From Pseudomonas sp. RIT-PI-r (lineage in GTDB: Bacteria > Pseudomonadota > Gammaproteobacteria > Pseudomonadales > Pseudomonadaceae), in the NCBI RefSeq assembly GCF_001297015.1, contig NZ_LIGE01000043.1, forward strand, positions 1 through 64,000: a DNA stretch of 64,000 nt, written 5' to 3'. The position numbers were made by a program, and so were the translations under genes. Positions 50,565 to 59,299 of this stretch are shown here, one piece after another. The notes under the pieces were generated by a model. It was not told the DNA's origin and did not search any database. It saw only the letters and a program-made list of their open reading frames with translations. The stretch's first letter is position 1; every line of letters starts with the position of its first letter.

Positions 50565-51668
50565 TCAATTCAGAATTCTTGATTCAACCTGCACCGGTTT
50601 GTTCGCCCGCAGCATCAAGCCCAGACCGACGAACAACACCGGCACCACCATCGAGAAGTGCCGGGCAAAAGAGCCGAAGTCCGGTTCGAACAGCCCTTGC
50701 ACCAGCAGAAACGCCAGCGGAATCGCGATCAGTTCCTTGGGCTTGGTCTGGATCGGCGCGCCTTTGTAGTCGGTCGAGGTGATGACTTTGAACAGCAGCA
50801 ACGCGGTCATGATCATTAACGCCACGAAGATCACCTGACCGGGGCCGGACAGCAGAATCAGCTCCACCGGGAACGACAAGCGGAAGAAGATGATCATCGA
50901 GTCCAGCGCCTGCGAAACGAAGTCGCTACCGGTAAGCCACGAGACGATCAAGGATTTGGAGCCCTCCTCGCCCGCCGTGCGCAGTTCGTTGTTGCTGGCG
51001 CGAATCGACGACACCGGAAACCCCAAAGCGACCTGGATCGCCATGGCCACGGCCAGGTAAAACAGGAACAGCATCAGAAAGAACGTCGTGCGCGACACAT
51101 ACTTTTTCATCACGCAGACACCGATCCACGACAGCGAAAACAGAATCCAGTAAGGCCGGATCAGCACGCCGTAGATCACCGCCGAGAGGAAAAAGCCGCC
51201 GCGATATTTGCGCGTCAGCGAGCTGAGCAAAATGCTCAACACCGCCACCGACACGATGATTTCCTTGGTCAGGTTCTCCAGGAAAAACGAACGCACAATC
51301 CCCCACAGACACAAGGTGCCGAAGATCGCCAACGGCATGCGCCGAAACACCACCACCGGAATCGCCGTGAGGAAAAAGTTGCAGAACATGCCGTAGGCCC
51401 AGGCATTGGTCAGGTTGATCCCGGTGGGCCGCAGCAGGAACGCCGAACACTCGTAGGACGAGCGATCCGGCGAGAACGGGTTCCAGAAATTGCAGTTGTC
51501 GGCACGGGCGTAAGACGACCACAAGGTCATCGCATCCGGGCCCGGATCACGGGGGATCAGCAGCGGCATCGCCACCGACAGAAACAGCCCGGTGAAGAGG
51601 ATCAGGAACGACACATACGAATCGAGTCGCTTGCCACGAAACTCGATGCACGGCAGTTTCAGGCCCAT
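50565..51668 (-). CDS. Putative polysaccharide polymerase (Wzy-like)
   Basis: The product is 367 aa from ATG 51,668 (MGLKLPCIEFRGK); the longer frame overlaps wzx. About ten hydrophobic segments are visible, with a large periplasmic loop around DNCNFWNPFSPDRSSYECSAF. The position between wzx and acyltransferase genes, and the lack of any other candidate, support a Wzy role. No universal Wzy motif exists, so the call is by topology and context. Confidence 0.65.
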   Translation of the reverse strand: MGLKLPCIEFRGKRLDSYVSFLILFTGLFLSVAMPLLIPRDPGPDAMTLWSSYARADNCNFWNPFSPDRSSYECSAFLLRPTGINLTNAWAYGMFCNFFLTAIPVVVFRRMPLAIFGTLCLWGIVRSFFLENLTKEIIVSVAVLSILLSSLTRKYRGGFFLSAVIYGVLIRPYWILFSLSWIGVCVMKKYVSRTTFFLMLFLFYLAVAMAIQVALGFPVSSIRASNNELRTAGEEGSKSLIVSWLTGSDFVSQALDSMIIFFRLSFPVELILLSGPGQVIFVALMIMTALLLFKVITSTDYKGAPIQTKPKELIAIPLAFLLVQGLFEPDFGSFARHFSMVVPVLFVGLGLMLRANKPVQVESRILN

Positions 51669-52891
51669 GACAACGCAGCCTTTTTCGCAGCGGTTGCGCG
51701 GGTCAGCACGGCAATCACCACGAGCTGCACGATGATCGCGAAGACGTTGCCCCACGCCGCGCCATAAATCGAATAGTGCTTGATCAACAGATAGCTGACC
51801 GGCACCGAAATCAACAAACAAATGGCCGCGCTAGCCAGTGACACCCGGCTGTTTTTCGAAGCAATCAGACCGCCCCAGACAATGTCGCCAATCGCGCGCA
51901 AGGCGAAGGAAAAAATCAGCACACCGAGAATGGCGTTGTCCGGACGCGGCACGCTGGTGGCGACGTAATCGAGCACGACGTTGAAGAACAGATAGATCGC
52001 CACCGCCACCGCCGCCGACACCACCAGCGAGCGCATCACCCACTTGTTGACGAACAACTGCTTGACCGTGAACGCCTGCTGATCAGCTTGAAAACGCTTG
52101 GCCAGCACCGGAATCCCGACCACCGCCACCACCGCGTACGACAACGCTTGCAAGGTGTTCGCCGCCGACCATGCGTACACGTATTTACCGAGGCTGGCGT
52201 AGGGTTCCAGGTCGATGATCAGAAAGCGCTCGGCGTACTGACTCAACGCGATCAGCCCGGTGCCGAGGTAGAACGGTAAGCCGGCCTTCCACACAGTGCC
52301 CGTCGCCAACGTGCCGCTTTCGCGGCCCTTGTGCACGTTCACCACAATCAGGTAACCGGCAATGATCACCAGCACATTGGCGGCGACCCACAGCCACAAC
52401 ACGCTGGCGATGCCCGACACCCAGCCGAGCATCATCCCGCCCACCGCCAGCACCGCCCACAGGCCGGTCTTGATGAAAAACAGCAGCGCGCCGGCGGTAG
52501 CTTTCTGCGCGGAAAACACGAACGAGTTGATCTCGAACGACAGGTGCTCAGTGAGCAACACCAAAGTCACGCAGAGAATCAGCATGGCCGTCGCTGCAAC
52601 CTGCTGGAACAGTGAATAAATCAGCACTGTCACCACCGACAGCAGCAATCCCACCGCCAGATACAGCAGCAGGACTTTGTCGACCACCCGGCGCGAACTG
52701 CCGCCGACGCTGATCAGCCGATTGATCTCGGAACTGAAACCGACGCTGTAGAACTTCGAGGCGATCAACGAGGCCGCGACCACCACGCCGTAAAAGCCCA
52801 GCGCCTCATAACCGAGGTAATGGGTGATCGCCAACACCAGCAAAAACTTCGCGCCTAACGCTCCGCCGCGAAGCAGCAGCCGAAATATCAT
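51659..52891 (-). CDS. Oligosaccharide flippase (Wzx-like)
   Basis: The product is 410 aa with about 12 membrane segments, and it has the pattern of the polysaccharide transport family (GLPFYLGTGLIALSQYAERFLI, then later gate helices). It overlaps the pyruvyl transferase gene by 4 bp upstream and the polymerase gene by 10 bp. It moves lipid-linked repeats across the inner membrane before polymerisation. Confidence 0.85.
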   Translation of the reverse strand: MIFRLLLRGGALGAKFLLVLAITHYLGYEALGFYGVVVAASLIASKFYSVGFSSEINRLISVGGSSRRVVDKVLLLYLAVGLLLSVVTVLIYSLFQQVAATAMLILCVTLVLLTEHLSFEINSFVFSAQKATAGALLFFIKTGLWAVLAVGGMMLGWVSGIASVLWLWVAANVLVIIAGYLIVVNVHKGRESGTLATGTVWKAGLPFYLGTGLIALSQYAERFLIIDLEPYASLGKYVYAWSAANTLQALSYAVVAVVGIPVLAKRFQADQQAFTVKQLFVNKWVMRSLVVSAAVAVAIYLFFNVVLDYVATSVPRPDNAILGVLIFSFALRAIGDIVWGGLIASKNSRVSLASAAICLLISVPVSYLLIKHYSIYGAAWGNVFAIIVQLVVIAVLTRATAAKKAALSWA

Positions 52892-54000
52892 CGAACGACA
52901 CCCTTGATGATCTCGTCCATGGCCACGGTTTTCGCTTCGATTTCCCGGCAGGTGTCGGTCAGGCGTTTGCCGAAATTCGACAGCGCGTTGGGCGCATATA
53001 CCGTGTCGATGATCTTATCGACATCGATGTCGCCGCCATTGATCACCCAGTCCTCGACGCCCATGTCCTGATAGGCGCCAAAGCCTTTGCGCTCGTAGCT
53101 GATGTGGTACGCCGGCACGCCGGAGAGCAGCGATTCGATGGCGCCGTGCAAGCGCACGGAAATCACCAGGTCCGGTTGATACTTGGCAATCGTCGCCTTC
53201 AACGACAGCAGGTCTTCAGTGATGCCCAACTCGCGATAGAACGCGCCGTCATCGTTGCCGCGCACCGCGCTCTGCACCGCGCAGACCACTTTGCTTTTTT
53301 GCTTCAGGCGCTGCAGCAGCAACTTCAGGTTGGCAACGTAAGCGACTTTCTTGTCTTTGCTCCACTCCGGCGGCTTGCGCAGCACCACGCAGACCGTGGC
53401 CGGCGAAGCGGCGCAGCGGGTGAATTTTGGCTGCAGGAGGATCTTGCTCGCCAGCGACTGCACCGCCAGATCCGGTGCGCGATAGACGTTTTCGCAGGCG
53501 TCGAAAATCGCCGAGGAACGGTTGTCGCGCACGAACACCGCATCAGCGCTGGCGTAGTGCTCGACAATCTTGCTGCTCTCGCCATGGAACGGGCCGATGC
53601 TTTGCGGCAAGTACACCGACGGCACTTTGCTGAGGATCGCGGTTTCCAGTTGTTTGGCGTGGCCGAGTTTCAACTTGACGTGTTCGAAGGCACTTTTCGA
53701 GCGCATATAGCCGCCACCGACGCCGACGATCAGATCGGTTTTTTTCAACAGATCCGCCAGCCCGGCGTAGGACTGGTTGAGAAACACCGCTTGTTTGACC
53801 CGCCCAAGGCCCTTGGCCGCCATCACCGGCGCATCGAAACGCGGGTGCGGCAAGTAGCTGAAAGAGTCCGGGTCGGAAGCCACCACACTGATCGCGGTGT
53901 CTTCGCCAAAGTTGCGCTGCACCAGGGCGATGGCCAGATCGACGAGCAGGCCGTCACCGGAGTTGGACGCACTGTAGCCATGCAAAATCGTTACGTTCAT
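52888..54000 (-). CDS. Polysaccharide pyruvyl transferase family protein
   Basis: The product is 370 aa. MNVTILHGYSASNSGDGLLVDLA matches the N-terminal dinucleotide-like fold, and DLIVGVGGGYMRSKSAFEHVKLK with YLPQSIGPFHGESS is typical of the CsaB/PssM-type pyruvyl transferases. It would add a ketal pyruvate to a sugar of the repeat, making the polymer acidic. It overlaps wzx by 4 bp and follows the glycosyltransferase at 15 bp. Confidence 0.85.
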   Translation of the reverse strand: MNVTILHGYSASNSGDGLLVDLAIALVQRNFGEDTAISVVASDPDSFSYLPHPRFDAPVMAAKGLGRVKQAVFLNQSYAGLADLLKKTDLIVGVGGGYMRSKSAFEHVKLKLGHAKQLETAILSKVPSVYLPQSIGPFHGESSKIVEHYASADAVFVRDNRSSAIFDACENVYRAPDLAVQSLASKILLQPKFTRCAASPATVCVVLRKPPEWSKDKKVAYVANLKLLLQRLKQKSKVVCAVQSAVRGNDDGAFYRELGITEDLLSLKATIAKYQPDLVISVRLHGAIESLLSGVPAYHISYERKGFGAYQDMGVEDWVINGGDIDVDKIIDTVYAPNALSNFGKRLTDTCREIEAKTVAMDEIIKGVVR

Positions 54001-54015
54001 ATGCTTGAGTTCTAC

Positions 54016-55098
54016 TTAAAAAGTGGGAGCGCGATACAGGTCGTAGGTCTGGCGAATCATCAACGCAGCGCTGAAACGCTCGCGGACGATGCTGCGCCCT
54101 TCGTTGCCGAGGTCGAGCAGGCGCGGCTTCTGGATTTTTTTCAGCACGTCGGCCAGCGCCTGGTGATCACCGGACGGGAAGACGTAGCCGGACACCTCAT
54201 TGGTGACCAACTCGGGCAGCGAGGTGCAGTTGCTGGCAATCACCGGCAAGCCCATGGCCATGCCTTCCAGCGGCACCATGGCAAACCCTTCCCAACGACT
54301 CGGCACGATCAACGCATCGGATTGTTGATACAGCGCCTGCACTTCGCTCGGGGTGACCCACGGCAGGTACTCGACGCCGTCCATTGGCGGGCACTCGACC
54401 GCGTCCTCGTTGACGGCGCTGCCGACCACGGTCAGCTTCATGTCGCTGCGCTGGACCTTGGCGTAGGCCTTGAGCAGCACGTCGAAGCCTTTCTGATAAT
54501 CGAGGCGACCGACGAACAGCAGATGAATCGGCGCAGGGCTGTCAGCCTTCGGCGCGTCATCGCGGTGATGAATGCCGTTATAGATGAGCTTCATGCGCTT
54601 GCGCTCAATGCCAAAACGCGCGGCTTTGTCGAGCTCGTACTGGCTGACGCAAATGATCACGTCGGTGACTTTCTGTAGCACCCGCTCGATCCACGCATAG
54701 ACTTTCTGCTTGATCGGCGAGCTTTCCATCAAGAACGAAAACGCATGCGGGCAGTAAACGATTTTCGGCTTGCGCCACGGTCGCAACAGCACGCACACGC
54801 AACGGCCGATGACCCCGGAAAAGGTGCTGTGCAAATGCACCACATCGGGTTTTTCCTTGAGCATCACCTGCGTCAGGCGCCAGGCGAAACGCAGCAACGA
54901 CGGCACGTTGCGCCCGGTGCGAGGGAAGGTGCGGATCTGTTGCGCGCCAATGCCGTGCAACTCTTTGGCCTGATCCTCCGGCACCAGATACACCAGTTCG
55001 TAGTTCGCCGCATCGCCTTCCGGTGAAGCCGAAATCGTACGGATAACGGTCGCGACGCCACCTTTGATCGTCTCTGCCACGTGCAGTATTTTCTTCAC
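54016..55098 (-). CDS. GT4-family glycosyltransferase
   Basis: The product is 360 aa with a GT-B fold. MKKILHVAETIKGGVATVIRTI at the N-terminus matches acceptor-domain starts. LLFVGRLDYQKGFDVLLKAYA and EGFAMVPLEGMAMGLPVIAS are the donor-side motifs of family 4 (E-x7-E). It is the only glycosyltransferase in the cluster apart from the initiating enzyme, so the repeat unit may be short or other sugars may be added by genes elsewhere. Confidence 0.9.
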   Translation of the reverse strand: MKKILHVAETIKGGVATVIRTISASPEGDAANYELVYLVPEDQAKELHGIGAQQIRTFPRTGRNVPSLLRFAWRLTQVMLKEKPDVVHLHSTFSGVIGRCVCVLLRPWRKPKIVYCPHAFSFLMESSPIKQKVYAWIERVLQKVTDVIICVSQYELDKAARFGIERKRMKLIYNGIHHRDDAPKADSPAPIHLLFVGRLDYQKGFDVLLKAYAKVQRSDMKLTVVGSAVNEDAVECPPMDGVEYLPWVTPSEVQALYQQSDALIVPSRWEGFAMVPLEGMAMGLPVIASNCTSLPELVTNEVSGYVFPSGDHQALADVLKKIQKPRLLDLGNEGRSIVRERFSAALMIRQTYDLYRAPTF

Positions 55099-55138
55099 AA
55101 ATCACCCACTTCAAACAGGAAAAAACAGTCGCTGACAG

Positions 55139-57388
55139 TCAGGATTTGTCGGACGCGTATTCGTAGTTGTAATAGCCGTAACCGCCGTTGCCGTAGTAGC
55201 TGGCCGCACGCTTCTCGACGCCGTTGAACACCGCGCCTTTCAACTCGATGCCGTTCTGCGCGAAGCGGCGAATGGTCAGTTCGATCTCCTTGGCCGGGTT
55301 CACCCCGAAGCGCGTGACGATCAGGCTGATCCCGGCTTCACGGCCAACGATGGCCGCATCGGTCACCGCCAACAGCGGCGGCGTATCGATGATCACCAGG
55401 TCGTAGCGCTCACTCAGTTCGGCGAGCAAATCGCGGAAATTGGCGTGCATCAACAGCTCGGAAGGATTCGGCGGCACCTGGCCGCGACTGATGAAGTGCA
55501 GGTTGTCGATTTCGACTTTGTTGATCGCCTGATCGATGCTGCAGCGCTTGACCAGCAGGTCGGACAAGCCGTTGGTGATCGGCGTGTTGAGGGTTTTATG
55601 CAGGTGGCCTTTGCGCATGTCGGCATCGATCAGCACCACGCGCTGACCGCTCAACGCCATGACCGCGGCGAGGTTGGACGAGACGAAGGTCTTGCCGACT
55701 TGCGGGCTCGGCCCGGAAATCATGATGCGGTTGTTGGTCGAATCGAGCCCGGCGAAATGCAGGCAGGTGCGCAGGCTGCGGATCGATTCGATCGACAGAT
55801 CCGTGGGATTACGCAGGGCCAGCAAGTACGCCGGCTTATCGACGCCGTCGCGGGCGCGACCTTTTTTGTTGTCTTCTTCATCCTGCAAGGCGCTGTACGG
55901 AATCGACGCATACACCGGCAAGCCGAGTTGTTCGATGGCTTCCGGGCCTTCAAGGCCACGGCTCAGGGATTTGCGCAGGAGCACCAGCGCCACGCCGACG
56001 AAGGCACCGAGGAAGGTGGCGATCAGCACGATCAAAGCCTTCTTCGGTTTGACCGGACTGGTGAGGTCGACATCCGCCGCATCGACCAAACGCACATTAC
56101 CCACGGCGCCGGCGCGGACGATGTCCAGCTCCTGGGATTTGTTCAGCAACTGCGTGTAGATCTGCGAGGCGACTTCGACATCGCGGGTCAGGTTGAGCAA
56201 TTCCTGTTGTGTAGCGGGCAGATCGCCGACCTTGCCTTCCAGCGACTTCTGTTGCTGGGTCAGTTCGCCGATCTGGCTCATCAACGCGCGATAGGCCGGG
56301 TGCTGTTTGGTGAACTTGCGATCCATCTCCGCCTGCTGCATTTTCAGCTCGGAAATCCGTGTTTCCAGCGCCACCGACTGACCGAGTACCGACTGGGTTT
56401 CCAGGGAGATGTTCACGGTTTTGCCGTGGGTCTGGTAGGCGTTCAGCGCATCGCTGGCCTTGGCCAGATCACGTTTGACCTGCGGCAACTGGCTTCGCAG
56501 GAAGGCCAGACTCTGCGCCGCTTCCGCCGAGGTGCGACGCACGTTCTGATCGACATAAAGTGCGGCGATCTTGTTGAGAATCTTCACCGCTTCAGCGGCG
56601 TCGCTGCTGGCCAGCGCCAGTTTGATAATCCCCGATTCCTTGCCCTGCTCGGAGATATCCAGCGCGTCCTGATAACCCTGAATGGTCACGATCCGTGGGT
56701 TGCGCACCACTTCGAAACGGGTGCCGGGGTTGGCCTGCAATTGGGTGATCTGCCCTTCTATGCCGTCTTGTGCGAAGGCTTCACCGGCGACGCCGTCGAC
56801 CAGCAGGTTGTCGTTGTCATCGAGCAACTGGAAGTGCTTCTGTTCACCCGCGATCAGGGTGAGTTTCTTGCCCAGCAGTTCTTTCGGCAGGTTCAGTCGG
56901 GCAAACTCCAGACGCTCACCGCCCCAGGCGTAACTGTTCAAGCCGAAACGCGGCGCGGCGACGCTGGTCTCGGTTTCACCGCGATAACGCCGGGCGAGAA
57001 AACCGCCAATCATCGGGAAGGTGTTGGGGGTGACATCGATGTCCAAGCGCAGGTCGTCGACGGTTTTGCCGATCACCGCGCGGGATTTGATGATGCCGAT
57101 TTCGGTCACCGACGGCGATTGCCCACCGAGCATGCTGTTGAGGTCGGAGAAACCGAGCATGTCGTTCTTTTTCGGTTCGACCTGCACCAGCGCGTTCGCC
57201 AGGTACACGGGCGTGGCCAACACCGCGTAGGCCACACCGGTGACCATAAAGGCTCCGGTCAGTGCGCCGATCAACCATTTCTGGTCGATCAAACTGCCGA
57301 ATATACCGAGCAGATCAATACTGTCTTGATCATTGTCGCGGGTGCCGATTACGGACGGTAACTGCATAAGTCTGTTCTTACCATTCAT
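55139..57388 (-). CDS. wzc: Wzc-like tyrosine autokinase/chain-length regulator
   Basis: The product is 749 aa. A Wzz domain opens (DSIDLLGIFGSLIDQKWLI with first TM), and a long coiled coil follows (about 270-420). A second TM lies near 455-475. The C-terminal BY-kinase domain has Walker A GPSPQVGKTF (about 558-567), Walker A' VVLIDADMRKG and Walker B LVIIDTPP, and ends in a tyrosine cluster (YYGNGGYGYYNYEY). It cycles with the phosphatase encoded next to it, and pairs with Wza in export. The start could be eight residues later (MQLPSVIGT). Confidence 0.95.
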   Translation of the reverse strand: MNGKNRLMQLPSVIGTRDNDQDSIDLLGIFGSLIDQKWLIGALTGAFMVTGVAYAVLATPVYLANALVQVEPKKNDMLGFSDLNSMLGGQSPSVTEIGIIKSRAVIGKTVDDLRLDIDVTPNTFPMIGGFLARRYRGETETSVAAPRFGLNSYAWGGERLEFARLNLPKELLGKKLTLIAGEQKHFQLLDDNDNLLVDGVAGEAFAQDGIEGQITQLQANPGTRFEVVRNPRIVTIQGYQDALDISEQGKESGIIKLALASSDAAEAVKILNKIAALYVDQNVRRTSAEAAQSLAFLRSQLPQVKRDLAKASDALNAYQTHGKTVNISLETQSVLGQSVALETRISELKMQQAEMDRKFTKQHPAYRALMSQIGELTQQQKSLEGKVGDLPATQQELLNLTRDVEVASQIYTQLLNKSQELDIVRAGAVGNVRLVDAADVDLTSPVKPKKALIVLIATFLGAFVGVALVLLRKSLSRGLEGPEAIEQLGLPVYASIPYSALQDEEDNKKGRARDGVDKPAYLLALRNPTDLSIESIRSLRTCLHFAGLDSTNNRIMISGPSPQVGKTFVSSNLAAVMALSGQRVVLIDADMRKGHLHKTLNTPITNGLSDLLVKRCSIDQAINKVEIDNLHFISRGQVPPNPSELLMHANFRDLLAELSERYDLVIIDTPPLLAVTDAAIVGREAGISLIVTRFGVNPAKEIELTIRRFAQNGIELKGAVFNGVEKRAASYYGNGGYGYYNYEYASDKS

Positions 57389-57406
57389 TGATCTGAAGAA
57401 TATTCA

Positions 57407-57847
57407 TCAACGCGCGAGGCGTTGTGCCCATGAGCTGACAGCATCTTCAATCAATGCATGGGCATGAATAAAAGCGGCCTTGCCTTGACGATACGGATCT
57501 TGTATTTCGCGCTCGCTCTGCCACTTGCCGAGCAGAAACACTTTGCCTCTGGCGTGAGAGGCAATGTTCAGCACTTGATTTACATGCTGCTTTTCCATCA
57601 CCAGAATCAAATCCGATTCATTGACGATGTCGGCTGTGAGTTGCCGCGCCTTGAACGTTTCGGCACTGTGCCCGTGATCTTCGAGGACCTGCCGGGCCGA
57701 CGCCTCGACACCTTCGCCGACCCGTGCGGCAAGGCCTGCGGACGTCACGGTAATCGCCGAGGAGGCCAACGCATTGCGCAATAACAGCTCTGCCGTCGGA
57801 CTTCTGCATATATTGCCAACGCAGACGACTAGGATCTTTCTGAACAA
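57407..57847 (-). CDS. wzb: Low-molecular-weight protein tyrosine phosphatase (Wzb-like)
   Basis: The product is 146 aa from a TTG codon at 57,847. It is preceded by AGGAAAG 6 nt away, and gives the family start FRKILVVCVGNICRSP; no ATG fits that N-terminus. The catalytic loop CVGNICRS is near residue 9 and the acid Asp is in DPYRQG. It removes phosphates from the Wzc tyrosine cluster. It is first in the minus-strand operon, 18 bp before wzc, so the TTG start may keep its level low relative to the kinase. Confidence 0.9.
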   Translation of the reverse strand: MFRKILVVCVGNICRSPTAELLLRNALASSAITVTSAGLAARVGEGVEASARQVLEDHGHSAETFKARQLTADIVNESDLILVMEKQHVNQVLNIASHARGKVFLLGKWQSEREIQDPYRQGKAAFIHAHALIEDAVSSWAQRLAR

Positions 57848-58001
57848 GGTTTTACTTTCCTGTGTAATGTCAAACGGCCAACATCCAGAGAGCATTTGAG
57901 TGAACCCTCAAGAACTTCCTGCACTCAGAAATAGATTCGCCCTGTTAGTACCGAAGCATTAAGTACCACAGCGTTTAAAAGCACCCCAACCACAATTAGC
58001 G

Positions 58002-58065
58002 GACTAAAAATAACTGTGATTTTCGGCTGTTTGATTTCCGACAAAAAATAACATTCGCGCACTAA
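58002..58065. promoter_or_regulatory. Locus motif copies C between wzb operon and glycoside hydrolase
   Basis: GACTAAAAATAAC (58,002-58,014) and GACAAAAAATAAC (58,040-58,052) occur 38 bp apart. The second is followed by GCGCACTAA at 58,057-58,065 with the same spacing as copy B. The region is AT-rich and holds no gene. Two copies at one divergent promoter suggest control of both operons by the same factor. Confidence 0.65.
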
Positions 58066-58140
58066 GTGCCATCATCTTGTTCGAAAACGGGGTAACGAGA
58101 TCAATATTCGTAGTTGTCACTTCTCTTCGGGAGAGCAGAC

Positions 58141-59097
58141 ATGAAATCAGCACATCTCAAACGACTCGGCGCGCTGGCGCTGATGACACTGGGTGCAACG
58201 ACTCAACTTCACGCCAGTGAAACGTTCCCCAATCTCCCTGCGAAGAACATCGGCGTTCAGGTGAAGATTCAGAACTTCTCCGCCGCCGATGCTGCACAGA
58301 TCAAAACGGCTGGCTTCGGCTTTGTACGCTTCGGTGTGTGGAGCGACAGCCTGACGGCCAAGGCTTATCAGCAACAAGTCAGTGACGCTTTTGCCGCGGC
58401 CAGGTCGGCGGGCCTGCCGGTTCTGCTGACGGTTCGCGCCATCAAACCGTTGCCCGCCGGGTCTGCTGCCGATCTGGCGACGGCCGGTGAAGGCTTTGCC
58501 AAAGCAGTGACAGGGTTGCAACAGTCGTACAGCGCGCAACTGGTGGCGATCGAACTATGGAATGAACCCGATCTGGAAACCTATTGGCCGACGGGCAAGT
58601 TCGACACCACGTTTGTGCCGTTCATGAGCGCGGTGTGCAAGACGCTGCAAGGACAACCGTCATCGACGCCGGTGGTCGGTTACGGCTTCGCCCGGCCACC
58701 CAGCGCAGGTTCGGCCTCCACCGTGGCACTGAGCCGTATCGTCAGCGAATACCCGAAATGCCTGAATGCCGTGTCCTATCACCCGTATGGCATGACGGCC
58801 ACGCAGATCAGCAATGCGCAGGCATTCATTCAGCAGAACTTTCATCTGCCGGGGGTCATCAGTGAATGGGGCATCTCGGCACTCGCGTCCAATGGCGGTG
58901 CCGAAGGTCAGGCGAGCAAGATCAACGCGTTTATCGGCGATGTTAAAAAACTCAACATCCCGCTGACGTCCATCTATGAATGGAAGAACAGCGCTTCGGG
59001 CAGCAATGAACGCGAGAAGAACTTCGGCCTGCTGACGTCCGATGGGCAACCCAAACCGGCGCGAATGTCGGTCGAAACCCTGCTGAACGCCCAATAG
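58141..59097 (+). CDS. Secreted glycoside hydrolase (GH39/PslG-like)
   Basis: The product is 318 aa from ATG 58,141 (MKSAHLKRLG), with GGGAGAG upstream. A signal peptide ends near residue 26 (LHA-S). The (beta/alpha)8 pattern of clan GH-A is seen, with acid/base E142 in LWNEPD and nucleophile E242 in VISEWG, exactly 100 residues apart. PslG in P. aeruginosa is a similar hydrolase in a polysaccharide locus, needed for chain release. It is divergent from the wzb operon, likely trimming or cleaving the same polymer in the periplasm. Confidence 0.85.
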   Translation: MKSAHLKRLGALALMTLGATTQLHASETFPNLPAKNIGVQVKIQNFSAADAAQIKTAGFGFVRFGVWSDSLTAKAYQQQVSDAFAAARSAGLPVLLTVRAIKPLPAGSAADLATAGEGFAKAVTGLQQSYSAQLVAIELWNEPDLETYWPTGKFDTTFVPFMSAVCKTLQGQPSSTPVVGYGFARPPSAGSASTVALSRIVSEYPKCLNAVSYHPYGMTATQISNAQAFIQQNFHLPGVISEWGISALASNGGAEGQASKINAFIGDVKKLNIPLTSIYEWKNSASGSNEREKNFGLLTSDGQPKPARMSVETLLNAQ

Positions 59098-59104
59098 CGC
59101 TTGT

Positions 59105-59132
59105 GCAACCGATCTGTACGCAGGTCGGTTGC
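59105..59132 (+). terminator. Hairpin after glycoside hydrolase gene
   Basis: GCAACCGA and TCGGTTGC form an 8-bp stem with a 12-nt loop, followed by TTT. It lies 8 bp after the stop. The remainder of the gap to tal (59,133-59,299) shows no gene. Confidence 0.65.
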
Positions 59133-59299
59133 TTTGAACCTGTTGGTCGTTTTGGCATCGTATTCATCGATAGCGCGCCCCGCCTTTCAAACAATTGTTT
59201 TCAGGTTGTTGCCGCAGGGGCCATCGATACACGCACACGCCCTTGAGTGACCGCCAACGCTCGGGTAATGTCATCAGACCCATAGGATAGAGCACACCC

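Noticed and set aside
53104..54678. 524-aa open frame antisense to the pyruvyl transferase and GT4 genes
   Set aside because: It spans two real genes on the other strand and has no ribosome site or domain.
55445..57361. 638-aa open frame antisense to wzc
   Set aside because: Shadow of the kinase gene; His/Gln/Arg-rich composition without motifs.
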